Assembly (NCBI RefSeq): GCF_001634365.1
Contig: NZ_CP014578.1
Span: 3,844,001-3,908,000, forward strand
Length of the DNA stretch: 64,000 nucleotides
Direction of reading: 5' to 3'
Origin: Paraburkholderia phytofirmans OLGA172
GTDB lineage: Bacteria; Pseudomonadota; Gammaproteobacteria; Burkholderiales; Burkholderiaceae
Below are positions 18,454 to 27,754 of this stretch, in pieces. The position numbers and the translations under genes were made by a program. The notes beneath the pieces were generated by a model. The model was not told the DNA's origin. It saw only the letters and a list, made by a program, of their open reading frames with translations, and searched no databases. The first letter of the stretch is position 1, and each line of letters begins with the position of its first letter.

Positions 18454-19971
18454 TCAACCCGCCGTTGCTGCCGAAGCCGCCACCGGCGCGCTCGCCGCAC
18501 CGTAATCGACCGGCGCGTCGGCCGGGCGCGGCTGCTCGCCGGCCCGTTCGATCCAGCCGCCGCCGAGCGCCTGATACAGCGTGACCAGGTTCTGCAGACG
18601 CTGCATGCGCGCGGTAACCAGCAACTGCTGCGATACGTACAGATCGTTCTGCGCGGTCAGCACCGACAGATAGCTGTCGACGCCGTTCGTATAACGCAGG
18701 TTCGACAGATCCAGCCGGCGCTGTTCGGCAAAAGTATTGCGCTCCAGCGCCTCGATCTGCTGATCGTACGTGCCGCGTGCCGCCAGTCCGTCCGCCACTT
18801 CGCGGAAGGCCGTCTGGATCGCCTTTTCATACGTCGCGATCTGGATGTTTTTCTGCACGGTGGCGAGATCGAGATTGGCCTTGTTCTGGCCGCCTTCGAA
18901 GATCGGCAATGTGATCGACGGTGCGAAGCTCCACGCCGCCGAACCCGGCTTGAACAGACCGCCGAGCGACGGGCTGAGCGTGCCGAAACTGCCGGTCAGC
19001 GAGACCTTCGGGAAAAACGCTGCGCGCGCCGCGCCGATGTTCGCATTGGCAGCAAGCAGGTTCTCTTCGGCCTCCATGATGTCCGGACGGCGCGTCAGCA
19101 GATCGGACGGCAATCCCGCCGGGATATCCGTCAGAAGGTTCTGATTGTCCAACGACATGCCTGATGGCAGATCGTCCGGCAACGGCTCGCCGACCAGCAG
19201 CACGAGCGCGTTATCCGCCTGCGCCCGCAGACGCGCCTGCGACTGCAGGTTGGCCTGCGCCTGCTCGACCACCGTTTCCGCCTGCCGCAGATCCAGTTCC
19301 GAACCCGTGCCGTTGTCGAACTGCAGCTTGGTGATCCGGTACGACTCCTGGGCAGTCTTCAGCGTGTTCTGCGTGACCTTCAGCAGATCGTCCACCTCGA
19401 GCACCGTCATGTACTGACTAGCCACTTGCGAGACCAACGCGATTTCCGCGGCCTTGCGCGCCTGCGCGGTGGCCAGGTACTGAGCCAACGCCTGATCCTT
19501 CAGGCTTTGAATCCGCCCGAAGAAATCGATTTCCCAGGAAGCGTTCAGACCCACCGAGTACGTGTTGGTGATCGTCAAGCCGGTGGCCGTCAAATCTTTC
19601 GGCGTGCGCTGTTTGCTTTGTGACGCCGCGGCGTTCAGCGTCGGGAACAGCGCCGCGCGAGTGATCTGGTACTGCGCCTGCGATGCCTGGATATTCAGCA
19701 CCGACACGCGCAGATCGCGGTTGTTCTTCAGCGCGATTTCGATCAGCCGCTGCAAACGCGCATCGGCGAAGAAATCACGCCAGCCGATATCGGCCGCCGC
19801 CTGGCCGTTCGCGGTCCGCGCGGCACTCGCCGCGCCCGGCTGCGTGTCGTACACGCCGCCGGTCGGGAAAGTCGCCGCCACGGGTTCGGCCGGGCGATGG
19901 TACTTCGGCGCCATCGTGCAACCCGCGGCGAACAGCGCAACCGCCACTGCAATCAAAGAGTGTTTTTGCAT
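18454..19971 (-). CDS. oprB: RND efflux outer-membrane channel lipoprotein (NodT/OprM family)
   Basis: A 505-residue TolC-like outer-membrane factor. The start at 19971 gives a lipoprotein signal peptide, MQKHSLIAVAVALFAAGC, with the lipobox Cys at 18. Two OEP repeat domains follow, with the family segments RDLRVSVLNIQASQAQY and NANIGAARAAFFPKVSLTGS. It starts 2 bases after the pump gene stop and is the last gene of the operon. The symbol follows the Burkholderia BpeAB-OprB arrangement, which this locus reproduces; the identity is by family and order, not alignment. Confidence 0.88.
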   Translation of the reverse strand: MQKHSLIAVAVALFAAGCTMAPKYHRPAEPVAATFPTGGVYDTQPGAASAARTANGQAAADIGWRDFFADARLQRLIEIALKNNRDLRVSVLNIQASQAQYQITRAALFPTLNAAASQSKQRTPKDLTATGLTITNTYSVGLNASWEIDFFGRIQSLKDQALAQYLATAQARKAAEIALVSQVASQYMTVLEVDDLLKVTQNTLKTAQESYRITKLQFDNGTGSELDLRQAETVVEQAQANLQSQARLRAQADNALVLLVGEPLPDDLPSGMSLDNQNLLTDIPAGLPSDLLTRRPDIMEAEENLLAANANIGAARAAFFPKVSLTGSFGTLSPSLGGLFKPGSAAWSFAPSITLPIFEGGQNKANLDLATVQKNIQIATYEKAIQTAFREVADGLAARGTYDQQIEALERNTFAEQRRLDLSNLRYTNGVDSYLSVLTAQNDLYVSQQLLVTARMQRLQNLVTLYQALGGGWIERAGEQPRPADAPVDYGAASAPVAASAATAG

Positions 19972-19972
19972 C

Positions 19973-22900
19973 TCAATGTCCGTCCTTGCCCGAGCCATTG
20001 CCGGCCGACCCGCCACCTTGCGGATCATGCGGATGGTGCTGGTTGTAGTGTTCGAGCGCCTCATCCGGGTCTTCCTGCTCGCCGCCGAATTTCGCGCGGA
20101 TCACGACGAAGAACATCGGGATCATGAAAATCGCGAGGAAGGTCGCCGTCAACATCCCGCCGATCACGCCGGTACCGATTGCGTGCTGGCTGGCCGAGCC
20201 CGCGCCGTTACTGATCGCGAGCGGCATCACGCCGAGAATGAACGCGAGCGAGGTCATCAGAATCGGCCGCAACCGCAGACGCGCGGCTTCCAGCGCGGCC
20301 TCGACCGGTCCCATCCCTTGACCCTGCTGCAGCTCGCGGGCGAATTCCACGATCAGAATCGCGTTCTTCGCCGACAGCCCCACCGTGGTCAACAGACCCA
20401 CCTGGAAGAACACGTCGTTCTCAAGCCCGCGCAGCGTAGCGGCCAGCAGTGCGCCGATCACGCCAAGCGGCACCACCATGATCACCGAGAACGGAATCGA
20501 CCAGCTTTCATACAGCGCCGCGAGACAGAGGAACACCACCAGAATCGAAATGCCGTACAGAATCGGCGCCTGCGAACCGGACTGGCGTTCCTGCAACGAC
20601 AGGCCCGTCCATTCGTAGCCGATACCCGCCGGCAGCTTCGCCACGAGTGCTTCCATGGCCGTCATGGCCTGGCCGGTCGACTTGCCCGGGGCAGCCGCGC
20701 CCTGGATTTCCACCGCCGAGATACCGTTGTAGCGCTCGAGCTTCGGCGAACCGTAGGACCACGTACCGCTGGCGAACGATGAGAACGGCACCATGCCGCC
20801 GGCCGTATTGCGCACGTACCAGGCGTTCAGGTCTTCCGGTTTCATCCGGAACGGTGCGTCGCCCTGCAGATACACCTTCTTGATCCGGCCGTCGGTATCG
20901 AGGAAGTTGTTCACGTATTGCGACGCCCATGCGATCGAGAACGTCTGGTCGATCACGGACAGCGACACGCCGAGCGCGGAAGCCTTCTCGTGGTCGATGT
21001 TCACGGTGAACTGCGGCGTATCGTTCAGGCCGTTCGGACGCACCTGAGCCAGCGTCGGATCTTTCGCGGCCATACCCAGCAGCATGTTGCGAGCTTGCAT
21101 CAGCTTCTCGTGGCCGACACCCGCGCGATCCTGCAATTCGAAGTCGAAGCCGGCGGCCGTGCCGAGCTCAGGAATCGACGGCGGATTCACCGGATACACC
21201 AGCGCGTTCTTGTAGCTCGAAAAATGCATGAAGAGGCGGCCAACCAGCGCCTGCACCTTCTGATCCGAGTGCTGACGCGCCGCGTAGTCCTTCATCCGCA
21301 CGAACACGAGACCCGCGTTCTGACCGCGGCCGGCGAAGCTGAAGCCGTTCACCGTAAAGGTCGATTCGACGATGCTCTTCTCGGTGTTGAGCAGGTAGTC
21401 GGAGACGTCCTTCAGCGCGCGCGCCGTGGTTTCCTGGGTCGAGCCGGACGGCGTTTGCACCAGTACGAACATCGTGCCCTGGTCTTCATCAGGCAGGAAC
21501 GACTTCGGCAGTTTCACGAACAGCAGGCCGACCGCGAAGATCACCACCATATAGATGATCAGCCAACGGCCCGAGCGCTTGATCACGTGGTGAACGCCCG
21601 AGTGATACTTGTCGCGGCTCGTTTCGAAGGTCCGGTTGAACCAGCCGAAGAAGCCCGTCTTGACTTCGTGATGCCCCTTCGGAATCGGCTTGAGGATCGT
21701 CGCGCACAGCGCCGGCGTCAGAATCAACGCGACCAGCACGGACAGCACCATCGCCGCCACGATCGTCAGCGAGAACTGCCGGTAAATGGCCCCGACCGAA
21801 CCGCCCGAGAACGCCACCGGCACGAACACCGCCGACAGCACGAGCGCCACGCCGACCAGCGCGCCGGTAATCTGCTCCATTGCCTTGCGGGTGGCGTCGC
21901 GAGGCGATAAGCCCTCCTCCGCCATCACCCGCTCGACGTTTTCCACCACCACGATCGCATCGTCCACCAGCAAGCCGATCGCCAGCACGAGCCCGAACAT
22001 GGACAGCGTGTTGATCGAGAAGCCCACCACACCCATGATCGCGAACGTGCCCAGCAGCACCACCGGCACGGCGATCGTCGGGATCAGCGTGGCGCGCAGG
22101 TTCTGCAGGAACAGGTACATGACCAGGAACACCAGCACGATACCCTCGAGCAGCGTCTTGACCACTTCTTCAATCGACGCGCGCACGAACGGCGTGGTGT
22201 CGTACGGATACTGCACAACGAGGCCATGCGGGAAGTACTTCGACAGTTCGTCGATCTTCGCGCGCACCGCCTTGGCGGTTGCCAGCGCGTTCGCGCCGGT
22301 GGCCAGCTGAATCCCGAAGCCTGCCGTCGGCGCACCGTTGTACTTGGTGTCGAAGTTGTAGTTTTCGCCGCCGAGCTCGATGTGGCCCACATCCTTGATA
22401 CGGACTTGCGAACCGTCCGTATTCACCTTCAGCAGCACGTTGCCGAACTGTTCAGGCGTATTGAGCAGCGTGGCTTCCGTGATGGTGGCCTGCAGCACCT
22501 GGCCCGGCACCGACGGCGTGCCGCCGAGCGAACCGCCCGCGACCTGCACGTTCTGCGCGAGCAGCGCGGTCTGCACATCCACCGGCGTCAGGCCGAAGTT
22601 GGTCAACTTGTTCGCATCCAGCCAGATCCGCATCGCGTACTGCGAGCCGAACAGCGTCACCGTACCCACACCGTCGATCCGGCTGATCGGGTCCTGGACG
22701 TTCGACGCGACGTAGTTCGCCAGGTCGTACTTGCTCATGCTGCCGTCTTCGGACACGAACGCCAACACCAGCAAGAAGCTGCTGCTCGACTTCGTGACCT
22801 TGGTGCCCAACTGCTGCACGGCTTGCGGCAACAGCGGCGTGGCGAGCTGCAGCTTGTTCTGCACCTGCACCTGCGCAATGTCAGGATTGGTGCCGGCTGC

Positions 22901-23182
22901 GAACGTCAGCGTGATGGTTGCCGTACCCGAGTCGTCCGAAGTGGACGACAGGTACAGCAAGTGGTCGAGACCACTCATCTGCTGCTCGATCACCTGCGTG
23001 ACGGTGTTTTCCACCGTCTTCGCCGATGCGCCCGGGTACGTTGCACTGATCTGCACGGCCGGCGGCGCGATGGTCGGGTATTGCGCGATCGGCAATGTGA
23101 AGACCGACGCGATACCCGCGAGCATCAGAATGATGGCGATCACCCATGCAAAAATTGGGCGATCAATAAAGAACTTTGCCAT
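19973..23182 (-). CDS. bpeB: RND multidrug efflux inner-membrane pump (AcrB/BpeB family)
   Basis: A 1069-residue HAE1-family proton-driven exporter. It starts [20 protein letters not shown] and has the periplasmic pore segments [18 protein letters not shown] and [22 protein letters not shown]4 carries [20 protein letters not shown] with the two proton-relay Asp residues. The second half repeats the fold and contains the [17 protein letters not shown] helix. Length is normal (about 1050-1070). It is the middle gene of the operon: the fusion protein gene ends 18 bases upstream and the channel gene follows 2 bases downstream. Substrates cannot be read from sequence. Confidence 0.93.
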   Translation of the reverse strand: MAKFFIDRPIFAWVIAIILMLAGIASVFTLPIAQYPTIAPPAVQISATYPGASAKTVENTVTQVIEQQMSGLDHLLYLSSTSDDSGTATITLTFAAGTNPDIAQVQVQNKLQLATPLLPQAVQQLGTKVTKSSSSFLLVLAFVSEDGSMSKYDLANYVASNVQDPISRIDGVGTVTLFGSQYAMRIWLDANKLTNFGLTPVDVQTALLAQNVQVAGGSLGGTPSVPGQVLQATITEATLLNTPEQFGNVLLKVNTDGSQVRIKDVGHIELGGENYNFDTKYNGAPTAGFGIQLATGANALATAKAVRAKIDELSKYFPHGLVVQYPYDTTPFVRASIEEVVKTLLEGIVLVFLVMYLFLQNLRATLIPTIAVPVVLLGTFAIMGVVGFSINTLSMFGLVLAIGLLVDDAIVVVENVERVMAEEGLSPRDATRKAMEQITGALVGVALVLSAVFVPVAFSGGSVGAIYRQFSLTIVAAMVLSVLVALILTPALCATILKPIPKGHHEVKTGFFGWFNRTFETSRDKYHSGVHHVIKRSGRWLIIYMVVIFAVGLLFVKLPKSFLPDEDQGTMFVLVQTPSGSTQETTARALKDVSDYLLNTEKSIVESTFTVNGFSFAGRGQNAGLVFVRMKDYAARQHSDQKVQALVGRLFMHFSSYKNALVYPVNPPSIPELGTAAGFDFELQDRAGVGHEKLMQARNMLLGMAAKDPTLAQVRPNGLNDTPQFTVNIDHEKASALGVSLSVIDQTFSIAWASQYVNNFLDTDGRIKKVYLQGDAPFRMKPEDLNAWYVRNTAGGMVPFSSFASGTWSYGSPKLERYNGISAVEIQGAAAPGKSTGQAMTAMEALVAKLPAGIGYEWTGLSLQERQSGSQAPILYGISILVVFLCLAALYESWSIPFSVIMVVPLGVIGALLAATLRGLENDVFFQVGLLTTVGLSAKNAILIVEFARELQQGQGMGPVEAALEAARLRLRPILMTSLAFILGVMPLAISNGAGSASQHAIGTGVIGGMLTATFLAIFMIPMFFVVIRAKFGGEQEDPDEALEHYNQHHPHDPQGGGSAGNGSGKDGH

Positions 23183-23200
23183 GAGGCGGGCTCCCTGTTA

Positions 23201-24433
23201 TTACGCGCCCGATGCAGCAGAAGCGGGTCGACCCGTCTGCGTCGCACCGCTGGCGGCCGGCGCACCCTGAGCGGATACGCCGGAAGCGGGTGTGGCGGGA
23301 AGTTGCGCGGCAACGGCCTTGACCTGCGCGCCCGGGCGGACCTTGTCGGTGCCCTGGACAATCACGCGGTCGCCCGCCTTCAGGCCGCTTTCCACCACCC
23401 AGTTCGAACCGTACGTGCCCGAGGTGACGAGCTGACGCAACGCGACCTTGTTGTCATCGCCGACCACGAGCGCGGTCGGCTGACCCTTCTGGTCATGCGT
23501 GATGCCGACTTGCGGCACGACGAGCGCGTTGTCGTTGACACCTTCCTCGATCCTCGCGCGCACGAACATGCCCGGCAGCAGCACCTTGTCCGCGTTCTTG
23601 AAGATCGCGCGAACCGTCACCGAGCCAGTGCTCTGGTCGACAGTCACGTCGGTGAACTGCAGCTTGCCCTTTTCCGAATAGGTGCGGCCGTCTTCGAGAA
23701 TCAGCGAGACCTTGGCGGCGTCCGGGCCGCTCGTCTTCAGACGCCCTTCCTGCACTTCGCGGCGCAGCTTCAGACCGTCGAGGCTGGATTGCGTCAAGTC
23801 CACGTAGACCGGATCGAGTTGCTGGACCGTGGCCATCAGCGTGGCGGCGCTCGCCTGCACATACGCGCCGGGCGTGACTTGCGATACGCCGATCTGGCCG
23901 GTCACCGGCGAGGTCACGTCGGTGTAGCCGAGGTTGATCTGCGCCGTGTCGATCGCTGCCTTGCCGGCGGCCACATCAGCCGCGGCCTGGCCTTCCGCGG
24001 CCACCGCGTTGTCGTAGTCCTGCTTGCTGACTGCGTTGGCGGCAACCAGCACCTTGTAGCGGTTGGCTTGCGCGGTGGTTGTCGCGAGATTGGCCTGGGC
24101 CTTCGCCAGGGTTGCCTTTGCGTTGTTCAGCGCGGCGATGTAGGGCGCCGGGTCGATCTTGTACAGACGCTGGCCGGCCTTGACCTCACCGCCTTCCGTG
24201 AATTCGCGGCGGAGCACGATGCCGTCGACCCGTGCACGCACTTGCGCGACGAGGAAGGCACTGGTGCGGCCGGGCAATTCGGTGACGACGGGCACAGCCG
24301 TGGGCTGGACGGTGACGACGCCCACTTCGGGCGTTTGTTGCGGCGGGGCAGATTGTTTTGGTCCGCACGCTGCCAGCAATACGGCAGCCGTCGCGGCACT
24401 GATTAAGCGGAATGGAACCCGTTCGACGCGCAT
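23201..24433 (-). CDS. bpeA: RND efflux periplasmic adaptor (AcrA/BpeA family)
   Basis: A 410-residue membrane fusion protein. The start at 24433 is supported by AGAGGT upstream and gives a lipoprotein signal with lipobox LLAAC. A lipoyl/barrel-sandwich domain (TSAFLVAQVRARVDGIVLRR), an alpha-helical hairpin rich in Ala/Lys/Gln and the beta-barrel segment GTDKVRPGAQVKAVAA follow in the expected order. It is the first gene of the efflux operon and bridges pump and channel. The divergent TetR regulator gene begins about 415 bases away. Confidence 0.92.
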   Translation of the reverse strand: MRVERVPFRLISAATAAVLLAACGPKQSAPPQQTPEVGVVTVQPTAVPVVTELPGRTSAFLVAQVRARVDGIVLRREFTEGGEVKAGQRLYKIDPAPYIAALNNAKATLAKAQANLATTTAQANRYKVLVAANAVSKQDYDNAVAAEGQAAADVAAGKAAIDTAQINLGYTDVTSPVTGQIGVSQVTPGAYVQASAATLMATVQQLDPVYVDLTQSSLDGLKLRREVQEGRLKTSGPDAAKVSLILEDGRTYSEKGKLQFTDVTVDQSTGSVTVRAIFKNADKVLLPGMFVRARIEEGVNDNALVVPQVGITHDQKGQPTALVVGDDNKVALRQLVTSGTYGSNWVVESGLKAGDRVIVQGTDKVRPGAQVKAVAAQLPATPASGVSAQGAPAASGATQTGRPASAASGA

Positions 24434-24693
24434 GGAGCGACCTCTGTCAAAGACTGAGAATGAAAAAGTGCGCGCATCCCTACCCCGGGGACGACAGCGC
24501 ACACATGCGTCTTGCGACGCGTGACCGGAAGCCCGGGGATGCAAACCGCACCTGCAGGGGCATCCTGAGCGAAATGCGCCATACCGGGGAAATGCCACAC
24601 GGCGCGGCGCAAGAGCATTTTGAAAGGCAACAGTGACGGATATTAACCGGTCGTCACGGCTTGGGCTATCCGATCGTGGGATGCTATTATATA

Positions 24694-24713
24694 TACATCC
24701 ACGAATGCATGTA
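24694..24713. promoter_or_regulatory. AcrR/BpeR-like operator dyad
   Basis: TACATCCA-CGAA-TGCATGTA is a 20-base inverted repeat with one mismatched pair, in an AT-rich patch of the intergenic region between bpeA and its divergent TetR regulator. It resembles the E. coli AcrR site, recalled as TACATACATTTATGAATGTA. Binding by the neighbouring TetR protein is inferred. Confidence 0.55.
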
Positions 24714-24847
24714 AAAGTGCGTTTACGCCTTGGCGGGCAGGGGACCTGCAAGATCGCTTCGCAAATGGCTTAACGGCAGACAGATTGTCATCGGGCGTGC
24801 TTAACAAGGCCCGGGAAAACCCCACAATCAGGGCAGGTCACACCTAT

Positions 24848-25495
24848 ATGGTCCGAAGAACCAAAGAAGAGGCGCAGGAGACGCGCAACAGCATTCTCGA
24901 CGCGGCCGAAAGGGTTTTCTTCGAGAAGGGCGTATCGCGCACGTCGCTCGCCGACATCGCACAGGCCGCCGGCGTCACGCGCGGCGCAATCTATTGGCAT
25001 TTCGCGCACAAAAGCGATCTGTTTACCGAAATGTTCGACCGCGTGCTGCTGCCGCTGGACGAACTCAAGGCCGCCTCGCTAGACCCCAATGAGCCCGACC
25101 CGCTCGGGCGCCTGCGGGAAATCTGCACGGTCTGCCTGCGCGACACCGCCAACGAACCGCGTCGCCGGCGGGTGTTCGACATCCTCTTTCTGAAGTGCGA
25201 GCTGGTCGAAGAGATGGGGCCGGTGATGGTCCGTTATCAGACCAATATGCGCGAAGGGCTGAAGAAGATCGAAGGCGGTCTGCGCAATGCGATCTCCAAA
25301 GGGCAACTGCCAGCCGATCTCGACACCAGGATCGCGGCGGCGATGGTGCATGCGTTCGTCAGCGGCTCGCTGCGCGACATGCTGTTTCTGCCGGAGGCGA
25401 CCGATTTCGGCACGCATGCGGAGCGGATGGTCGCAGGGATGTTCGATGCGCTGCGGCTGAGTCCGGCCTTGCGCAAGGAAAAGACGGCAGGCTGA
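24848..25495 (+). CDS. bpeR: TetR/AcrR-family repressor of the efflux operon
   Basis: A 215-residue regulator. The start MVRRTKEEAQETRNSIL at 24848 matches the AcrR/TtgR N-terminus; the open frame upstream does not. The helix-turn-helix is at about residues 32-52 (SLADIAQAAGVTRGAIYWHF), followed by an all-helical ligand-binding domain ending near ALRLSPALRKE. It is divergent from the efflux operon, the standard place for a local repressor released by pump substrates. Symbol by locus resemblance. Confidence 0.88.
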   Translation: MVRRTKEEAQETRNSILDAAERVFFEKGVSRTSLADIAQAAGVTRGAIYWHFAHKSDLFTEMFDRVLLPLDELKAASLDPNEPDPLGRLREICTVCLRDTANEPRRRRVFDILFLKCELVEEMGPVMVRYQTNMREGLKKIEGGLRNAISKGQLPADLDTRIAAAMVHAFVSGSLRDMLFLPEATDFGTHAERMVAGMFDALRLSPALRKEKTAG

Positions 25496-25623
25496 CAGTC
25501 TGCGTGTGAGCGTGCGTGAGACCGGCAAGAGCGCATAGAACGTTCAGTGGCCGCAAACGCCGCGTGGCCGACGGCGTTTCGTAGTAACCCACCAGGATTT
25601 CGTAGTCGCGCCGGCACGACAGC

Positions 25624-25668
25624 GCCGAGCCGAGCCAAGCCAAGCCAAGCCAAGCCAAGCCAAGCCAA
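25624..25668. repeat. Pentanucleotide tandem array (GCCGA)2(GCCAA)7
   Basis: Nine 5-base units lie between the converging bpeR and CoxG-like genes, ending 4 bases before the CoxG-like stop codon. It does not enter either reading frame. A slippage-prone array without an obvious role. Confidence 0.93.
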
Positions 25669-25672
25669 GCCG

Positions 25673-26434
25673 TCAGTGTTCGCTAATCCAACGCGCCACA
25701 TACAACAGCAGCGCCACCAGAAAAATCATCGCCGCCCATGCCCAATGCGGAACCACATGCGGACCGGGCTCGCGATGCGAGACCCCATGCGACACACCAT
25801 GGGACGCCCCATGCGACGCGCTCGCCGCCCGCCCGGTCAGCGCATTTCCATGATCTGTGCGGGTCCGCCGCGCGATGCCGCTGAGCGCGATCGGCCGCAG
25901 AAACACGTGCTGCCGCCGCGTCGCCGAACCACGCGCACGGTTCGGCCCTTGCCCATGCTTGGCGCGAACGACCGCGCCGAATTCGTCGAAAAAATCGTCG
26001 GCCAGCTGATGCAGCGCGTTTTCGAGCTGGCGCGTGGGCAGTTCGGCGAGTGGCCCGGACGAAGTCGCCCAGATCGTGTAATCGATTCGCGTGCCCCGCT
26101 CCCTGCCGATGCCATGCGAGCCATCCTCAGCGCGCAACCTCACTTCGATCTGTCCGCGCAATGAGCCGATGCCCTCGGCTCGCGCCTTGAAATTAATGGT
26201 GCGGCGCTGCGCGTCCGCCGGTCCGGAATCCTGACCGGCGACGTGGGCCCGCGCTTCGTAACGCGCGCGCAACGGCCCGAGCGGCACGGTCATGACGAGC
26301 GCAAATTCGCCGTGGCCAAGCCGCGTGAACGACTCGCAATTGTCGAGACTGGCACGCAACAAGGCGAGGTCCTGCAACGCGTCCCAAACGTCGGACGGCG
26401 CAAGCGGAATCCGTAACGCGTCGTTCAGTTCCAT
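25673..26434 (-). CDS. CoxG-like SRPBCC protein with C-terminal membrane anchor
   Basis: A 253-residue protein. Residues 1 to about 145 form a CoxG/SRPBCC ligand-binding domain: the family start MELNDALRIPLAPSDVWDAL, then TVPLGPLRARYEARAHVA and a beta-rich core. A basic linker with short SHG-type repeats (near residue 205) leads to one hydrophobic anchor (AAMIFLVALLLYVARWI) at the C-terminus. In carboxydotrophs CoxG recruits CO dehydrogenase to the membrane, but no cox genes are in view, so another partner is likely. It converges on the TetR gene. Confidence 0.8.
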   Translation of the reverse strand: MELNDALRIPLAPSDVWDALQDLALLRASLDNCESFTRLGHGEFALVMTVPLGPLRARYEARAHVAGQDSGPADAQRRTINFKARAEGIGSLRGQIEVRLRAEDGSHGIGRERGTRIDYTIWATSSGPLAELPTRQLENALHQLADDFFDEFGAVVRAKHGQGPNRARGSATRRQHVFLRPIALSGIARRTRTDHGNALTGRAASASHGASHGVSHGVSHREPGPHVVPHWAWAAMIFLVALLLYVARWISEH

Positions 26435-26466
26435 GGCAGCCTCCCCGATGAACGCGCGACCGCCGG

Positions 26467-26859
26467 TCAGGATGTCTGATCGATGCGGTCGACGCGCGAT
26501 GCGTAAAACGCGAGATACCCTTTTATTTTTGCAGCCGGCTCGAGCGGCGTCTCATAGCTCCACACGGCGTTTTCGATCAGACCGTCTTCGGTGCGCAGAT
26601 GGAAATAGGAAGCCTCGCCCTTGAACGGGCAGTGCGAAGTATGTGTGGAGCGTTCAAGGCGCGCCATGTTCACGTCGCCACGCGGGAAATAGAATACATC
26701 CGCCAGACCGGTCTCCTTGAGCGTCAGGCCCGACTGGGTGTCGGCCATGGTCACGCCGCCATGAATCACCCGCACCCGGTGGTGGTTGCCGCTGATCGCG
26801 ATGGTGTGCCCGCCCGTGCTCGCGCCAGGGTTTCCGTGGGGTGTCAAGGCATCGCTCAT
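26467..26859 (-). CDS. DUF427 domain protein
   Basis: About 130 residues from the ATG at 26859, which has GGAG 6 bases upstream. The DUF427 core is evident: VADTQSGLTL-like context (here MADTQSGLTLKETGLADVFY), FPRGDVNMARLERS, and the Cys/Phe segment HCPFKGEASYFHL, then WSYETPLEPAAKIKGYLAFY. The family is small, cytoplasmic and of unknown biochemical function. The CoxG-like gene starts 32 bases downstream on the same strand, so the two may be co-transcribed. Confidence 0.85.
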   Translation of the reverse strand: MSDALTPHGNPGASTGGHTIAISGNHHRVRVIHGGVTMADTQSGLTLKETGLADVFYFPRGDVNMARLERSTHTSHCPFKGEASYFHLRTEDGLIENAVWSYETPLEPAAKIKGYLAFYASRVDRIDQTS

Positions 26860-26910
26860 GTCTCGGCTCCGTTGTGTTGAGCAATTCGTGTGCGGTCGTG
26901 CAAACAGTAA

Positions 26911-26934
26911 AGCCACGGGGGGCGCCCGTGGCTT
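26911..26934 (-). terminator. Hairpin terminator downstream of the secreted-protein gene
   Basis: On the minus strand GCCACGGG and CCCGTGGC arms flank a short C/G loop and are followed by TTTACTGTTT. It sits about 90 bases past the stop of the leftward gene at 27023 and before the DUF427 start, so it probably ends that transcript. Confidence 0.7.
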
Positions 26935-27022
26935 CATTATCGGCCAAACGCGAGCCGAATGCGCGGCCTTCCTGAGTGCCGCCTGGGTGTCTCGCCCAGC
27001 GCCGCTCGGAAAGGCAAGACGC

Positions 27023-27517
27023 TTATTGCGTATTCCAGTAGAACGCCGCCTTGGCAGTGCCTTTGGCCGGGACCGTCACCGACCTGGCCTGGTCGCGATC
27101 CTTGTATTGCGCATGCACGGTGTAGCGGCCGGGGCGCAGCTTGACCAGCATATACGGCCCACGCGACGTGGCGCTCAGCACCTCGTCGTCGTGCGCGTCG
27201 ACCACGCGCACGTGGACGTCGGCGAGAAAATCGGAGCCGGGGCCCGTGAAGCGCAGCGACAGCGGCCACTCGCTTTGCGCGTGCTGCAGCGCCGTGGACT
27301 CATCGACACCGACGCCACCCGACACGAACGAGACGTCGCCCTTCTGCTGGATTTGCGGCAGACCGCCGCCATTGGCGTTGCCTGCGCTGCTGCTGTCCGT
27401 GGTCGTGCCGCCCGTAACATCACTCGCCTGTGCATACGCGCCGCCCGCCAGACCGAGCGTGAGCGCTGCGCATACCGCGGCGGCTACGATCCTTCGCTGA
27501 TTGCGTTGGGATTTCAT
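27023..27517 (-). CDS. Small secreted protein of unknown function
   Basis: 164 residues from the ATG at 27517, preceded by AAGGAG. A Sec signal peptide ends GLAGGAYAQA, near residue 27. A Ser/Thr/Gly-rich linker precedes a compact beta-rich domain (about residues 60-164) with RVVDAHDDEVLSATSRGPYM and LRPGRYTVHAQYKD. The latter resembles the beta-sandwich turn of carboxypeptidase-regulatory/transthyretin-like folds. Periplasmic location is likely; function is not recognised. It lies between two minus-strand terminators and is probably monocistronic. Confidence 0.75.
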   Translation of the reverse strand: MKSQRNQRRIVAAAVCAALTLGLAGGAYAQASDVTGGTTTDSSSAGNANGGGLPQIQQKGDVSFVSGGVGVDESTALQHAQSEWPLSLRFTGPGSDFLADVHVRVVDAHDDEVLSATSRGPYMLVKLRPGRYTVHAQYKDRDQARSVTVPAKGTAKAAFYWNTQ

Positions 27518-27690
27518 CGGTTCGCTCCTTCTCAAGGTCCTTGCCGTCCGGAAGCCCTTGATGGGTCCCGGACCAAGGTTGACGCAACCCGCGTGCCAAG
27601 CATCAGTTTGCGTCGTCTGGAAACCGCTGCTGCGCCACGCCATGCGGCGCAGAGCGCCCTTCTTCACGGCTTTTTGAACGGGTAAAAAAA

Positions 27691-27725
27691 TGCCGGTCCG
27701 TGAGCAATATGTGCAAGGACCGGCA
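27691..27725 (-). terminator. Terminator of the mucD gene
   Basis: TGCCGGTCC and GGACCGGCA form perfect 9-bp arms. On the minus strand they are followed by an uninterrupted TTTTTTT tract. The element lies 30 bases after the protease stop codon. Confidence 0.92.
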
Positions 27726-27754
27726 ACCGTTACTTCAATGAGTTCAAGTTCCCG

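Noticed and set aside
22226-24406. Very long open frame antisense to the RND pump and adaptor genes
   Set aside because: Arg/His/Arg-rich product without family features, mirroring the third-position GC of the real genes on the other strand.
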